Below are positions 43,842 to 53,197 of a stretch of DNA of 64,000 nt, piece by piece; position 1 is the stretch's first letter, and every line of letters starts with the position of its first letter. The stretch is taken from contig NZ_CP142394.1 in the NCBI RefSeq assembly GCF_035930445.1, positions 963,501 through 1,027,500 of the forward strand. The letters are read 5' to 3'. This DNA comes from Sphingopyxis chilensis (GTDB lineage Bacteria > Pseudomonadota > Alphaproteobacteria > Sphingomonadales > Sphingomonadaceae). The position numbers and the translations under genes were made by a program. The notes under the pieces are model-generated. The model was not told the DNA's origin and searched no databases. It worked only from the letters and a program-made list of their open reading frames with translations.

Positions 43842-45352
43842 TGCCGATCGTCAAACTGGGCGAGGAGGGACGCTGGACCAATTATCATGGCACCGGGACC
43901 TGCGAGGCGGCGACACGCTTCGCGCTGCGCAGCGGCGATGCGGAGCGCGGGCGCGACGAGATCGCGATCGCGGCGAAGGCGGTACAGGCCTGGCTCGCCG
44001 AGGCCGCCGCCGCACGCCGGCGCGTCCGACCGCTCGGCGCGGGCTGGTCGCCATCGAACATCAATATCAGCTCGCAGAGCTGGCTGCTGCATACGCGCCG
44101 GTTCAACCGTTGCTTCCGTATCGGCGCCGAAGATGTACGGCCGGGCGTCGATGCGGCGGCCTTGATGCTCGTCGAGGCGGGCGCGCTCGTCGATGAAGTG
44201 TCCGACAAGTTCGAAGCGCAAGGCCGCTCGCTGTGGACCAGCGGCGCGGGCAACGGGCAGACCTTTGCCGGGGCCTGCGCGACCGGCACCCACGGCTCGA
44301 TGATCGCGCGCGGGGGTATCCAGGACCATATCCGCGCGGTGCAGGTCGTGACGTCCGGCGGCGTCCACTGGATTGAACCCGAAGCCGGCGTGATGAGCGA
44401 CGCTTTCATCGCCGCGACCGGATCGACCCCGATGCGCGATGACGAGATATTCGCCGCGGCGCAGCTTCCCGTCGGCGCGCTCGGGATTATCACCGCGCTC
44501 GTCGTCGATAGCGTGCCCAAATTCCTGGTTCGCCCGATCCAGAATCTTCGCAAGGTCGACTGCGCCGCGCTCGACTGGCTTTCGGCAGGCGATTTCAGGC
44601 GCTTCTCGGCGACCTATGCACTCGATCGGGACCCCGATTTCGTCCAGATGATCGTCAATCCCTACAAGCCGTTCAAACGGCCCGCGATGCTCCGCTTCCT
44701 CTATCGCGAGCCTTGGCGTGACGATTATCTGCGCGCGACGCCCGGCCAACTCGGCGCGGGGTACGACGCGCTCAGCCTGCTCGGCCGGCTGCTCAATGAC
44801 TATCCGTGGGCGCGCGGCGCGTTGCTGCAATTCGCGATGAAACAGGGCTATGCCAGCGGCCCCGACGTCGATGCGCCCGCCGTCTATGGCAGCTGGGGGG
44901 AGGGGCTTGATACGCACCGGCCGCTCGCTGACCTGTTCAACGCCTCGGTCACCATCGACCGTGCCGACCTTGCGCGCGCCTTCGAACGCATCTGCGCGGT
45001 TTACGCGCGTCACGGCGGCTCGACCGTCGTCACCGTGCGCTTCATGGAGCGCGCGCAGGGCTTGCTCGCGCCTGCGCGCTTCCTTCACAATGCCGTGATC
45101 GATTTCGATGGTCCGCGCAGCCCGCGCACCGCCGATGCCTATGCGCGCGTCGTTGAATGCCTCGATGCCGAGGGGGTCGCCTTCACGCGGCACTGGGCGA
45201 AAAGCTGCCGCCTCGACGCGCTGCGCGTTGCTGCCGACTATGAGGAGGATTTCCGGCGCTGGCGCGCTGCGCGTGATCGGCTGCTCCCGGATCCCGGGCA
45301 TCGCGCCCTGTTCGGCAGCGAGGTTCTCGACGGGCTGGGCCTGACCTGTTGA
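43838..45352 (+). CDS. FAD-linked oxidase of the aldonolactone oxidase type
   Basis: A 504-residue flavoprotein. The FAD-binding (PCMH-type) domain spans about 40-220 with RPLGAGWSPSNIN and the pyrophosphate loop AGACATGTHGS. The C-terminal part (TVRFMERAQGLLAPARF, then HWAKSCRLDALR near the end) matches D-arabinono-1,4-lactone oxidase-like proteins, which oxidise sugar lactones or related alcohols. The true substrate is unknown. The start is ATG at 43838 (ATGA overlap) or 43841, with GAGAGG just upstream. No covalent-FAD histidine can be assigned with certainty. Confidence 0.85.
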   Translation: MMPIVKLGEEGRWTNYHGTGTCEAATRFALRSGDAERGRDEIAIAAKAVQAWLAEAAAARRRVRPLGAGWSPSNINISSQSWLLHTRRFNRCFRIGAEDVRPGVDAAALMLVEAGALVDEVSDKFEAQGRSLWTSGAGNGQTFAGACATGTHGSMIARGGIQDHIRAVQVVTSGGVHWIEPEAGVMSDAFIAATGSTPMRDDEIFAAAQLPVGALGIITALVVDSVPKFLVRPIQNLRKVDCAALDWLSAGDFRRFSATYALDRDPDFVQMIVNPYKPFKRPAMLRFLYREPWRDDYLRATPGQLGAGYDALSLLGRLLNDYPWARGALLQFAMKQGYASGPDVDAPAVYGSWGEGLDTHRPLADLFNASVTIDRADLARAFERICAVYARHGGSTVVTVRFMERAQGLLAPARFLHNAVIDFDGPRSPRTADAYARVVECLDAEGVAFTRHWAKSCRLDALRVAADYEEDFRRWRAARDRLLPDPGHRALFGSEVLDGLGLTC

Positions 45353-45455
45353 CCGACGCCCTTCAACCCTTGACAAATGGCTCTGCGCGCTGCCTTAGGC
45401 GCGGCCATATCGGCACGTTTGCGCGTGCCTTCCCGGACAATTGAAAGACGAGACA

Positions 45456-47237
45456 ATGCACGCCTATCGGACCCATAATTGCGGCCAGCTTCGCGCCGAC
45501 GACGTCGGCCAGACGGTACGCGTATCGGGCTGGGTGCATCGCAAGCGCGATCATGGCGGCCTGCTGTTCGTCGATCTGCGCGATCACTATGGCCTGACCC
45601 AGATCGTCGCGGACTCGAGCGACGCGGCGTTCGCCACGCTCGACGGGTTGCGCGTCGAAAGCGTCGTGACGATCACCGGCGAGGTCGTCGCGCGCTCGCC
45701 CGAAACGATCAACGCCAACCTGCCCACCGGCGCGATCGAAGTGCGCGCGCGCGAGGTTACCGTCCAGTCGGCGGCGGTCGAACTGCCGATGCCGGTCGCG
45801 GGCGAACAGGACTATCCCGAGGATATCCGTCTGAAATATCGCTTCCTCGACCTGCGCCGCGAACGCCTGCACGCGAACATCATGCTGCGCTCGAATGTGA
45901 TCGCGTCGCTCCGCCGCCGCATGGTCGAACAGGGCTTTACCGAATATCAGACGCCGATCCTGACCGCCTCGTCGCCCGAGGGTGCGCGCGATTATCTGGT
46001 GCCGAGCCGCGTCCACCCCGGCAAATTCTATGCGCTGCCGCAGGCGCCGCAAATGTTCAAGCAGCTGCTGATGGTTGCGGGCTTCGACCGCTATTTCCAG
46101 ATCGCGCCCTGCTTCCGCGATGAAGATGCGCGCGCCGACCGCTCGCCCGGCGAATTCTACCAGCTCGACTTCGAAATGAGCTTCGTCACGCAGGACGATG
46201 TGTTCGGCGCGATCGAACCCGTGCTCGCGGGCGTTTTCGAGGAATTTGCAAACGGCAAGTCGGTGACCCCGGCGGGCTCGTTTCCGCGCATCCCCTACCG
46301 CGAATCGATGCTGAAATATGGCAATGACAAGCCTGACCTGCGCAATCCGCTGATCATCACCGACGTCTCGGCGCATTTCACCGGGTCGGGCTTTGGCCGC
46401 TTTGCCGACATCGTCGCGGCGGGCGACGTCGTGCGCGCGATCCCGGCGCCCGCAACTGCGGAGAAGAGCCGCAAATTCTTCGACGATATGAACAGCTGGG
46501 CGCAGGGTGAGGGCTTTGCCGGCCTCGGCTATGCGACGCGCAAGGGCGGTGAATGGGGTGGCCCGATCGCCAAGAACCACGGTCCGGAAAACATGGATGC
46601 ACTTGCGGTCGAACTCGGCCTCGGCCCCGACGACGGGCTGTTCTTTGCGGCGGGCAAGGAAGGGGTCGCGGCGAAGCTCGCAGGCTTTGCACGGACGCGC
46701 GTCGCCGAACAGCTCGAACTGATCGATCCGAACAAGTTCGAAATGTGCTGGATCGTCGACTTCCCGATGTTCGAGGCCGACGAGGACACGGGCAAGATCG
46801 ATTTCAGCCACAACCCGTTCAGCATGCCGCAGGGCGAGCTCGAAGCGCTCGAAACCAAGGACCCGCTCGACATCCTCGCCTGGCAGTATGACATCGTCTG
46901 CAACGGCGTCGAACTGTCGTCAGGCGCGATCCGGAACCATCGCCCCGACATCATGTACAAGGCGTTCGAAATCGCGGGTTACAGCCAGGCCGACGTCGAT
47001 GCGAATTTCAGCGGCATGATCAACGCCTTCAAGTTCGGCGCGCCGCCGCACGGCGGCTCGGCACCGGGTGTCGATCGCATCGTGATGCTGCTCGCCGACG
47101 AACCGAACATCCGCGAAGTCGTCGTCTTCCCGATGAACCAGAAGGCCGAAGACCTGATGATGGGCGCGCCCGCGCCGGTCAGCGACAAGCAGCTCAAGGA
47201 ACTTGGTATCCGCATCGTCGACGGCCCCAAGAGTTAA
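45456..47237 (+). CDS. aspS: Aspartyl-tRNA synthetase (bacterial type)
   Basis: A 593-residue class II synthetase that charges tRNA-Asp (or tRNA-Asp/Asn). An OB-fold anticodon domain ([23 protein letters not shown]) is followed by the catalytic core with [30 protein letters not shown] (motif 2) and [14 protein letters not shown] (motif 3). The bacterial insertion domain lies between motifs 2 and 3. ATG at 45456 opens MHAYRTH. Confidence 0.98.
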   Translation: MHAYRTHNCGQLRADDVGQTVRVSGWVHRKRDHGGLLFVDLRDHYGLTQIVADSSDAAFATLDGLRVESVVTITGEVVARSPETINANLPTGAIEVRAREVTVQSAAVELPMPVAGEQDYPEDIRLKYRFLDLRRERLHANIMLRSNVIASLRRRMVEQGFTEYQTPILTASSPEGARDYLVPSRVHPGKFYALPQAPQMFKQLLMVAGFDRYFQIAPCFRDEDARADRSPGEFYQLDFEMSFVTQDDVFGAIEPVLAGVFEEFANGKSVTPAGSFPRIPYRESMLKYGNDKPDLRNPLIITDVSAHFTGSGFGRFADIVAAGDVVRAIPAPATAEKSRKFFDDMNSWAQGEGFAGLGYATRKGGEWGGPIAKNHGPENMDALAVELGLGPDDGLFFAAGKEGVAAKLAGFARTRVAEQLELIDPNKFEMCWIVDFPMFEADEDTGKIDFSHNPFSMPQGELEALETKDPLDILAWQYDIVCNGVELSSGAIRNHRPDIMYKAFEIAGYSQADVDANFSGMINAFKFGAPPHGGSAPGVDRIVMLLADEPNIREVVVFPMNQKAEDLMMGAPAPVSDKQLKELGIRIVDGPKS

Positions 47238-47240
47238 GGC

Positions 47241-48113
47241 ATGAGCGAGCCCCGGGAGCACCGGCTGGAAACGCCGGAAGGCGATATCTGCTGGTTCGAA
47301 TGGGGAACGCCGGGGCGGGGCGCTTCGCTGCTTTTGCTCCACGCGACGGGCTTTCATGCGCGGCTGTGGGATCGGGTCGTCGCGGCGCTACCGGCGGGCA
47401 CGCACGTCATCGCGCCTGATCACCGCGGACATGGGCGCAGCTATCGGCCCACGACGCTCGCCAACTGGGCGGCGACCGCCGACGTGCTGCTGCCGCTGCT
47501 CGACGGGCTTGGCGGCCACCCGCTCGTCGGCTGCGGGCACAGTATGGGTGCCTATATATTGACCCGGCTCGCGTCGCAGCGGCCTGCAGCTTTCGGCTAC
47601 CTGATCCTCATCGATCCGGTGATCATGGACCCGGCGCTTTACGAGGGCGAGAGTGCCAAGCCGATTCCCGAACCCGCCGATCATCCCGTCGCGCGCCGGC
47701 GCAATGTCTGGACTGACGCCGAGGAGATGCGCGCGCGTTTTGCCGACCGGCCGCCATATGCGAACTGGGAACCGGGTGCCCTCGACGATTATTGCGCCTA
47801 CGGACTGGTTCCGGCAGCCGATGGCGACGGGTTGGAGCTTGCCTGCCCGCCAGCGCTCGAGGCTTCGGTCTATCAAAATGCGCTGCGCACCAACCCGCAT
47901 GAGTGGCTGCACTATCTTTCGGTGCCTTCGACCTTGATCCGTGCCCCGACCGGCGAGCGCGGTGGCCCGCTCGATTTTTCGCTGAGCCCGACCTGGACCG
48001 GCCTTGGTCCGGCGATCGGCGCCGAACGTGACGAACTATGGACCGAACACAGCCATTTCATCCCGATGGAAGCGCCGGCGCGCGTCGCCGCTCTTCTCGC
48101 CGGACATCTCTGA
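47241..48113 (+). CDS. Alpha/beta-hydrolase
   Basis: A 290-residue alpha/beta-fold hydrolase. Visible features are the oxyanion region LLLLHATGFHARLWDRV, the segment VIAPDHRGHGRS, nucleophile elbow GCGHSMGAY and a late histidine in EHSHFIPMEAP. No signal peptide. Enzymes like this act as esterases, epoxide hydrolases or haloperoxidases; the substrate is unknown. It begins 3 bases after the aspS stop and is probably co-transcribed with it. Confidence 0.87.
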   Translation: MSEPREHRLETPEGDICWFEWGTPGRGASLLLLHATGFHARLWDRVVAALPAGTHVIAPDHRGHGRSYRPTTLANWAATADVLLPLLDGLGGHPLVGCGHSMGAYILTRLASQRPAAFGYLILIDPVIMDPALYEGESAKPIPEPADHPVARRRNVWTDAEEMRARFADRPPYANWEPGALDDYCAYGLVPAADGDGLELACPPALEASVYQNALRTNPHEWLHYLSVPSTLIRAPTGERGGPLDFSLSPTWTGLGPAIGAERDELWTEHSHFIPMEAPARVAALLAGHL

Positions 48114-48213
48114 CGCAATCCCGCGTAACAAACCGCGCTGGCTCTGTGCCAGAAAATGACAGGGGCGCATCGCCCGCTTGGTCCGAACCGCTTGTTTGCG
48201 CTAGAATGAGCCG

Positions 48214-48999
48214 ATGAGCATTTCCCTTTCCGAATTTGAAACCGGCGCCAAATATGACGGCGATTATTCCGCGGCTATCGCGGCGCTCGAAGACCGGCTC
48301 GAGCGGCTACAGGCCGCGCATATCATCCACGCCCAGCGCAGCGTCATCATGATCGAGGGCTGGGACGCAGCGGGGAAGGGCGGGATCATCCAGCGGCTGA
48401 CCGCATGCCTCGACGCGCGCTATTTCGAGGTGTGGCCCATCGGCGCGCCGACCGACGAGGAAAAGGCACGCCATTTCCTCTGGCGCTTCTGGAAGCGCCT
48501 GCCCGGCAACCGCGAAATCTCGATCTTCGACCGCAGCTGGTATGGGCGCGTGCTTGTCGAGCGCGTCGAGGGCTTCGCGAGCGAGGCCGAATGGCGCAAG
48601 GGCTATGACGAGATCAACGAGTTCGAGGCGCAGCTGACCGGCAGCCGCACCAACCTCGTCAAATTGTTCGTCCATGTCACGCAGGAGGAACAGGACAAGC
48701 GCTTCGCCGACCGGCTTGACGACCCGTGGAAACGGTGGAAGACCGGCACCGAGGACTATCGCAACCGGGCGAAGCGCAATGACTATCTCGCCGCAATGGA
48801 TGAGATGTTCGCGCAGACGAACACGCGCTGGGCGCCGTGGAAGGTGATCGATGGCAACAACAAGAAGGCGGCACGGATCGCGGCGCTGACTTATATCATC
48901 GAAACGCTTGAGGCGGCGGTGCCGATGACGCCGCCCGATCTCGACCCCGCGGTCGTGAAGCTCGCGAGCAAGGCGTTCGGCTACAGGCCTAAAGACTAG
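48214..48999 (+). CDS. ppk2: Polyphosphate kinase 2 family protein
   Basis: A 261-residue PPK2 enzyme, which uses polyphosphate to phosphorylate nucleotides. Walker A is GWDAAGKGG at 49-57, Walker B is IFDRSWYGRVLVERVEG, and the lid segment DPWKRWKTGTEDYRNR is intact. This is a one-domain PPK2 (class I or class III by length). It is separate from the ppk1-ppx operon, giving the cell a second, nucleotide-making use of polyphosphate. Confidence 0.95.
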   Translation: MSISLSEFETGAKYDGDYSAAIAALEDRLERLQAAHIIHAQRSVIMIEGWDAAGKGGIIQRLTACLDARYFEVWPIGAPTDEEKARHFLWRFWKRLPGNREISIFDRSWYGRVLVERVEGFASEAEWRKGYDEINEFEAQLTGSRTNLVKLFVHVTQEEQDKRFADRLDDPWKRWKTGTEDYRNRAKRNDYLAAMDEMFAQTNTRWAPWKVIDGNNKKAARIAALTYIIETLEAAVPMTPPDLDPAVVKLASKAFGYRPKD

Positions 49000-49054
49000 G
49001 TTTTTCGCCCCGCTCGGCTAGCAATTCCGGCCTCCAGCCGCTACATGGGGTGGA

Positions 49055-49591
49055 ATGAGCCGCGCCAAGAGATCCGACGACTGGGGTTTTCCCCGCTGGC
49101 GCCCTTATGGCTCGTCGCGCGAAGCGCAAAAGATACGTCTGTGCGACCGCCACGGCTGCACGAACCCCGGCAACTGTCCGGCACCCAAGTCGCCGAACAG
49201 CCCCGAACGCTGGTATTTCTGCGAAACCCACGCCGCCGAATATAATCGCGGATGGGACTATTTTGAGGGATTGAGCGCCGAAGACGCTGCCGCTCGCGCC
49301 GCCGAGGAAGCACGCGGGGCGAATAGCTATGCACGCGCACAGCATTATGCCTGGGGCGGGTCGGGCGACGGCAGCCGCAGCGCCGACGAAATGCGCGCGC
49401 TCGAAATCCTCGACCTCAAACCTGACGCCGATTTCGAGGCGACCAAAAAGGCATGGCGCGCGCTTGCGAAGGAATGCCACCCCGACGTCAAGCCCGGCGA
49501 CGCCGACGCGGCGAAACGTTTCACGGCAGGGCAGGCGGCGTTCGAGGTGTTAAAGCAGGCTGAAGAGCGGAGGAGCTGGAAGCCGGCGTAA
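49055..49591 (+). CDS. J-domain protein with N-terminal cysteine cluster
   Basis: A 178-residue protein with a C-terminal J domain (about residues 115-175): ALEILDLKPDADFEATKKAW, then the HPD tripeptide in ECHPDVKPGD, which stimulates Hsp70 ATPase. The N-terminal part has cysteines in LCDRHGCTNPGNCPAPKSP and WYFCETH that may bind a metal. Canonical DnaJ has the J domain first, so this is a specialised co-chaperone of unknown client. A palindromic element follows the gene. Confidence 0.88.
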   Translation: MSRAKRSDDWGFPRWRPYGSSREAQKIRLCDRHGCTNPGNCPAPKSPNSPERWYFCETHAAEYNRGWDYFEGLSAEDAAARAAEEARGANSYARAQHYAWGGSGDGSRSADEMRALEILDLKPDADFEATKKAWRALAKECHPDVKPGDADAAKRFTAGQAAFEVLKQAEERRSWKPA

Positions 49592-49662
49592 AGGCCGGAA
49601 ACGACCGGATGCGGACAAGAATATCCTCCCTGTCGCGGAGCGATGGCGAGGATTCTTCTCCT

Positions 49663-49735
49663 CGTCACCCCGGACTTGATCCGGGGTCCATGCCTCCAGC
49701 GCTGCCGTGAGTCCCGGATCAAGTCCGGGATGACG
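49663..49735. repeat. Nested palindromic element after the J-domain gene
   Basis: Arms 49663-49685 and 49713-49735 match at 22 of 23 positions when one is reversed. Each arm also contains its own small palindrome (CCCGGACTTGATCCGGG), so a cruciform or two smaller hairpins are possible. It lies between the convergent J-domain and mtgA genes. Confidence 0.88.
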
Positions 49736-49778
49736 AAGCTGAGCGAATGAACGTCCGCTCCCCACCCCAAAGCGCCCG

Positions 49779-50492
49779 CTATTTATAAACGCAAGCATCC
49801 AGTCCGTCGCGCCGGACCTGGCCGATGCGCGCGGTGATGGTGTTGCCGTAACGGCGCGTGAAACCCGACGGGCTGATCGCCTCGCGCTTCTTTGGCAGCG
49901 GCAGGATCGCCGCGATGCGCGCCGCCTCGCGCGGGGTCAGCTTGGCTGCGCCATGCTTGAAATAACGCTGGGCGCCGGCCTCGACTCCATAGGTACCGAT
50001 GCCCGTCTCCGCGACGTTGAGATAGACTTCCATGATCCGGCGCTTGCCCCAGATCGTCTCGATCAGGAAGGTGAACCACACCTCGGGCACCTTGCGCACA
50101 TAGCGCGTCCAGCCGCTGCCCTGCCACAGAAAGACGTTCTTTGCCGTCTGCTGGCTCACGGTCGATCCGCCGCGCAGCTTCTTGCCCTTGGCGTTGCGCT
50201 CGATCGCCTCTTCGATCGCGTCGCGATCGAACCCGTCATGGCTGCAGAATTTTCCGTCCTCGGCCGCGATCACCGCCCGCACCATATTGCGGTCGATATT
50301 CGACAGGCTTTCCCAATCCTTAGTGATGCCGTTGCTGTCGGCGAGCATGGTGAAGGTCACCGGCGGCGGTACGACGGCATATGCCAGCACCCACGCGATC
50401 GAAATCACGACAAACCAGAGCAGCCATTTGAAGGGTCGCAGATACCATGGCAATTTGCGGCGCTTCTGTTGTTTCCTGGCAGCGGTCGTCAT
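49779..50492 (-). CDS. mtgA: Monofunctional peptidoglycan glycosyltransferase
   Basis: A 237-residue GT51 enzyme that polymerises lipid II glycan strands. A membrane helix is at about 22-42 (KWLLWFVVISIAWVLAYAV). The catalytic Glu78 is in AAEDGKFCSHDG, followed by RGGSTVSQQTAKNVFL and KRRIMEVYLNVAETG, all family motifs. There is no transpeptidase domain. Length is typical for MtgA. Confidence 0.96.
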   Translation of the reverse strand: MTTAARKQQKRRKLPWYLRPFKWLLWFVVISIAWVLAYAVVPPPVTFTMLADSNGITKDWESLSNIDRNMVRAVIAAEDGKFCSHDGFDRDAIEEAIERNAKGKKLRGGSTVSQQTAKNVFLWQGSGWTRYVRKVPEVWFTFLIETIWGKRRIMEVYLNVAETGIGTYGVEAGAQRYFKHGAAKLTPREAARIAAILPLPKKREAISPSGFTRRYGNTITARIGQVRRDGLDACVYK

Positions 50493-50553
50493 TCGATTTC
50501 CATAGCCGCTTGCCCGCGTCCGGCAAGCGGCTGATTGCGATTGTCACTCTATC

Positions 50554-51168
50554 TCAGGGCTTAGGCGGGTCGTCTTCTTTCTTGCCGGTCGCGTTGTCGG
50601 CCGCTTCGCCCGCCCTCGCCGCTGCGGCTTTCGCCTTTTCGCCGGCCTCGGCCGCAAGCGAGCGCATCTTCGCCTCGGCTTCGCCTTCCTTGCCGCTCAT
50701 CACCAGCCACGCCATCGCCGCCGCGACGACTAGCGACAGCATCGCGAGCCAATATCCGATTTCCCAATGAACCTGGATCATCGCCAGCGCCGCCTGGTCC
50801 ATGCCGCTGTTCTGGCCGTTCTTCGCCGCCTCCTCGAGGAGAGCGTCCTTGCTGTATCGCCAGGTGCCGATGAAGATCAGCGCAACCGCCGCGATCGATG
50901 TGCCGAGCACGAGTTTAGCGGCCTCCCGCCCCTTCATGAAGAGCAGCGCCAGCCCGCCCGCGATCGCGAGCAGCGCGAGGATCAACCAGAGGTTGAGCGA
51001 CGCGCCGTCGCCTGCCTGCGCCGCCTGGCCCATCGCGGTGACGCGGCCGAACGCGAGGCCGAAGCCGGTCGCCTCGACGAGCTTCTGTTCGGAACAGCTG
51101 ACAGTCATCCATGGCAGCAGGAAGGCCGCCAGCGCGATGCCTTTCGGAATCCGGATCCATTTCCACAT
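50554..51168 (-). CDS. Polytopic membrane protein with charged Ala-rich tail, unknown function
   Basis: A 204-residue protein with about four membrane helices: residues 10-25, 58-77, 84-103 and 138-158. The first segment reads LPWMTVSCSEQKL, so the cysteine is not a clear lipobox. The last 45 residues are an Ala/Lys/Glu-rich helix (EAGEKAKAAAARAGEAADN). I recognise no family with certainty. Its ribosome-binding site AAGGGGGAGG is one arm of a perfect hairpin. It lies 91 bp downstream of rpoH on the same strand. Confidence 0.72.
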   Translation of the reverse strand: MWKWIRIPKGIALAAFLLPWMTVSCSEQKLVEATGFGLAFGRVTAMGQAAQAGDGASLNLWLILALLAIAGGLALLFMKGREAAKLVLGTSIAAVALIFIGTWRYSKDALLEEAAKNGQNSGMDQAALAMIQVHWEIGYWLAMLSLVVAAAMAWLVMSGKEGEAEAKMRSLAAEAGEKAKAAAARAGEAADNATGKKEDDPPKP

Positions 51169-51173
51169 GAGGA

Positions 51174-51204
51174 CCTCCCCCTTCGGTCGAACCTAAGGGG
51201 GAGG
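51174..51204 (-). promoter_or_regulatory. Hairpin masking the ribosome-binding site of the downstream membrane protein gene
   Basis: Arms 51174-51183 and 51195-51204 form a perfect 10-bp, GC-rich stem around an 11-base loop. On the mRNA (minus strand) the 3' arm AAGGGGGAGG is the only ribosome-binding site, five bases before the ATG at 51168. No U-run follows, so a simple terminator is less likely. Confidence 0.65.
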
Positions 51205-51259
51205 CTGGTCCTTTTGCATCCGCGAGTCAAATCGCAGGTTTATGACATCGAAACGCCGG

Positions 51260-52162
51260 TCAGGCCGAGACGAGGCGCCGGTCGCCGGCGAGCTTGAGCA
51301 TCGCCTTCTGCAGCTTTTCGAACGCCCGCACCTCGATCTGGCGGACGCGTTCGCGGCTGACGTCATAGACCTGGCTCAGATCCTCGAGCGTCTTCGGGTC
51401 GTCGGTCAGGCGGCGTTCGGTCAGGATATGGCGCTCGCGCTCGTTGAGCGTTTCGAGCGCTTCGTTCAGCAGCGAATGGCGCACGTCGCGCTCCTGCGCT
51501 TCGGCGACGCGTTCGTCCTGCAGCGGACCTTCGTCGCCGAGCAAATCCTGCCACTGGCTGTCGCCATCCTCGCCCATGGGCACGTTCAGCGAGGTGTCGC
51601 CGCCCATCGCCATGCGGCGGTTCATGCTGACGACCTCGTCCTCGGTGACGCCGAGGTCGGTCGCGATCTTCGCGACATGCTCGGGGCTAAGATCGCCGTC
51701 CTCGAACGCTTCGAGATTGTTCTTCATCCGGCGAAGGTTGAAGAACAGCTTCTTCTGCGCCGCGGTGGTCCCCATCTTGACGAGGCTCCACGAGCGCAGG
51801 ATGAATTCCTGGATCGAGGCGCGGATCCACCACATCGCATAGGTCGCGAGACGGAAGCCGCGTTCGGGGTCGAACTTCTTCACGCCCTGCATCAATCCGA
51901 TATTGCCTTCGCTGATCAGCTCGCTGACCGGCAGGCCATAGCCGCGATAACCCATCGCGATCTTCGCGACGAGGCGGAGGTGCGAGGTGACGAGCTGCGC
52001 GGCGGCTTCATTGTCACCGTGCTCCTGGAAACGCTTGGCGAGCATATATTCCTGCTCGGGCGTCAGAAGCGGAAATTTGCGGATTTCGGCCAGGTAGCGG
52101 TTCAGGCTCGCCTCACCGCCGAGCGCGGGCACCGTTGCCGGAACATTGCTTTTGTTAGCCAT
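51260..52162 (-). CDS. rpoH: RNA polymerase heat-shock sigma factor (sigma-32)
   Basis: A 300-residue group-3 sigma factor. Region 2 is highly conserved (VTSHLRLVAKIAMGYRGYGLP, GNIGLMQGVKKFDPERGFRLATYAMWWI), and the RpoH box appears as QKKLFFNLRR. Region 4 ends in a helix-turn-helix (LEDLSQVYDVSRERVRQIEVRAFEKL). It directs transcription of heat-shock genes. The start at 52162 has no strong ribosome-binding site but a purine-rich stretch is present. Confidence 0.97.
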   Translation of the reverse strand: MANKSNVPATVPALGGEASLNRYLAEIRKFPLLTPEQEYMLAKRFQEHGDNEAAAQLVTSHLRLVAKIAMGYRGYGLPVSELISEGNIGLMQGVKKFDPERGFRLATYAMWWIRASIQEFILRSWSLVKMGTTAAQKKLFFNLRRMKNNLEAFEDGDLSPEHVAKIATDLGVTEDEVVSMNRRMAMGGDTSLNVPMGEDGDSQWQDLLGDEGPLQDERVAEAQERDVRHSLLNEALETLNERERHILTERRLTDDPKTLEDLSQVYDVSRERVRQIEVRAFEKLQKAMLKLAGDRRLVSA

Positions 52163-52240
52163 GGAGAGTGTCTTCCCTAAAACCTGAAATCATTCTGCCC
52201 CGGTTCGGCCCGGCGGTCAAAATAGATTTTCATTCGAAAC

Positions 52241-53197
52241 CTAAACGCGCAATTCATCGATCAGTTCCCGCATGTCCGCTGGGAGTTCGCTGTCGAGCGC
52301 GATCCTGTTACCGGTCACCGGATGAATAAAGCCCAAATGGGCCGCGTGCAATGCCTGCCGCTCGAAATTCCGCGCTTTCAGAACCTCGGACAGCGGCTTT
52401 CTGGCGCGGCCATAGACCGGGTCGCCGACCAGCGGATGCCCGATATGGGTCATATGAACGCGGACCTGGTGCGTGCGGCCCGTCTCGAGCCGGCATTCGA
52501 CCAGCGTCGCCCCGTTCAGCGGCTCGACCGTCCGGTAATGGGTGATCGCATGCTTGCCGCGCCCCTCGGCGACGACCGCCATCTTCTTGCGGTTCGTGCT
52601 CGACCGGCCCAGCGCTGCGTCGATTGTCCCGTTCGCGGGCATCGGGCGCCCGGTTGCGATCGCGAGGTAACGGCGGTCGATGCTGTGCGCCGCGAACTGT
52701 TTCGCAAGGCCTTCGTGCGCCTTGTCGTGCTTCGCCGCGACGATCAGCCCGCTCGTATCCTTGTCGATCCGGTGGACGATTCCGGGGCGCGCGACGCCGC
52801 CGATCCCCGACAATTGCCCGGCGCAATGATGGAGCAGCGCATTGACCATCGTGCCATCGAGATTGCCCGCAGCAGGATGGACGACCATCCCGGCGGGCTT
52901 ATCGACGACGATCAGATGCTCGTCCTCAAAAGCGATGACAAGGCTCATGTCCTGCGCCACATTGTGCGCGGGCGTCGCGGCGGGCAGGCGGACCTCGATC
53001 GTCGAGGACACGGCGGCCTTCGCCGAGGGGTCCCACAGAATCACGCCGGTCGCATCGGCGACGCGTCCACCCTTGATCAAGGTCTTCAACCGCTCGCGCG
53101 AAAGGGAGGGGAGCGCCTCGGCCAGCGCGCGGTCGAGCCGCAGCCCGGCCGCGCTGTCCTCCAGCGTCACAGTCAGTATCTCGTCGTCCCCCAACAT
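52241..53197 (-). CDS. rluD: RluA-family 23S rRNA pseudouridine synthase (RluD-like)
   Basis: A 318-residue pseudouridine synthase. An S4 RNA-binding domain spans about 15-75 (RLDRALAEALPSLSRERLKTLIKGG), then the catalytic domain with Asp145 in HRIDKDTSGLI, LETGRTHQVRVHM and GDPVYGR. The ATG at 53197 is chosen; the longer frame translates a palindromic repeat fragment (PAKARRPRP) and is not part of the protein. RluD modifies helix 69 of 23S rRNA; assignment to RluD rather than RluC is by layout. Confidence 0.93.
   Translation of the reverse strand: MLGDDEILTVTLEDSAAGLRLDRALAEALPSLSRERLKTLIKGGRVADATGVILWDPSAKAAVSSTIEVRLPAATPAHNVAQDMSLVIAFEDEHLIVVDKPAGMVVHPAAGNLDGTMVNALLHHCAGQLSGIGGVARPGIVHRIDKDTSGLIVAAKHDKAHEGLAKQFAAHSIDRRYLAIATGRPMPANGTIDAALGRSSTNRKKMAVVAEGRGKHAITHYRTVEPLNGATLVECRLETGRTHQVRVHMTHIGHPLVGDPVYGRARKPLSEVLKARNFERQALHAAHLGFIHPVTGNRIALDSELPADMRELIDELRV

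Noticed and set aside
43418..45376. 652-codon minus-strand open frame opposite the FAD oxidase
   Set aside because: No ribosome-binding site, no motif, and the plus-strand gene has intact FAD-binding motifs.
51174..51204. Simple rho-independent terminator for rpoH
   Set aside because: No U-run follows on the minus strand and the 3' arm is the next gene's ribosome-binding site, so a translational role is more likely, although RNA ends here cannot be excluded.
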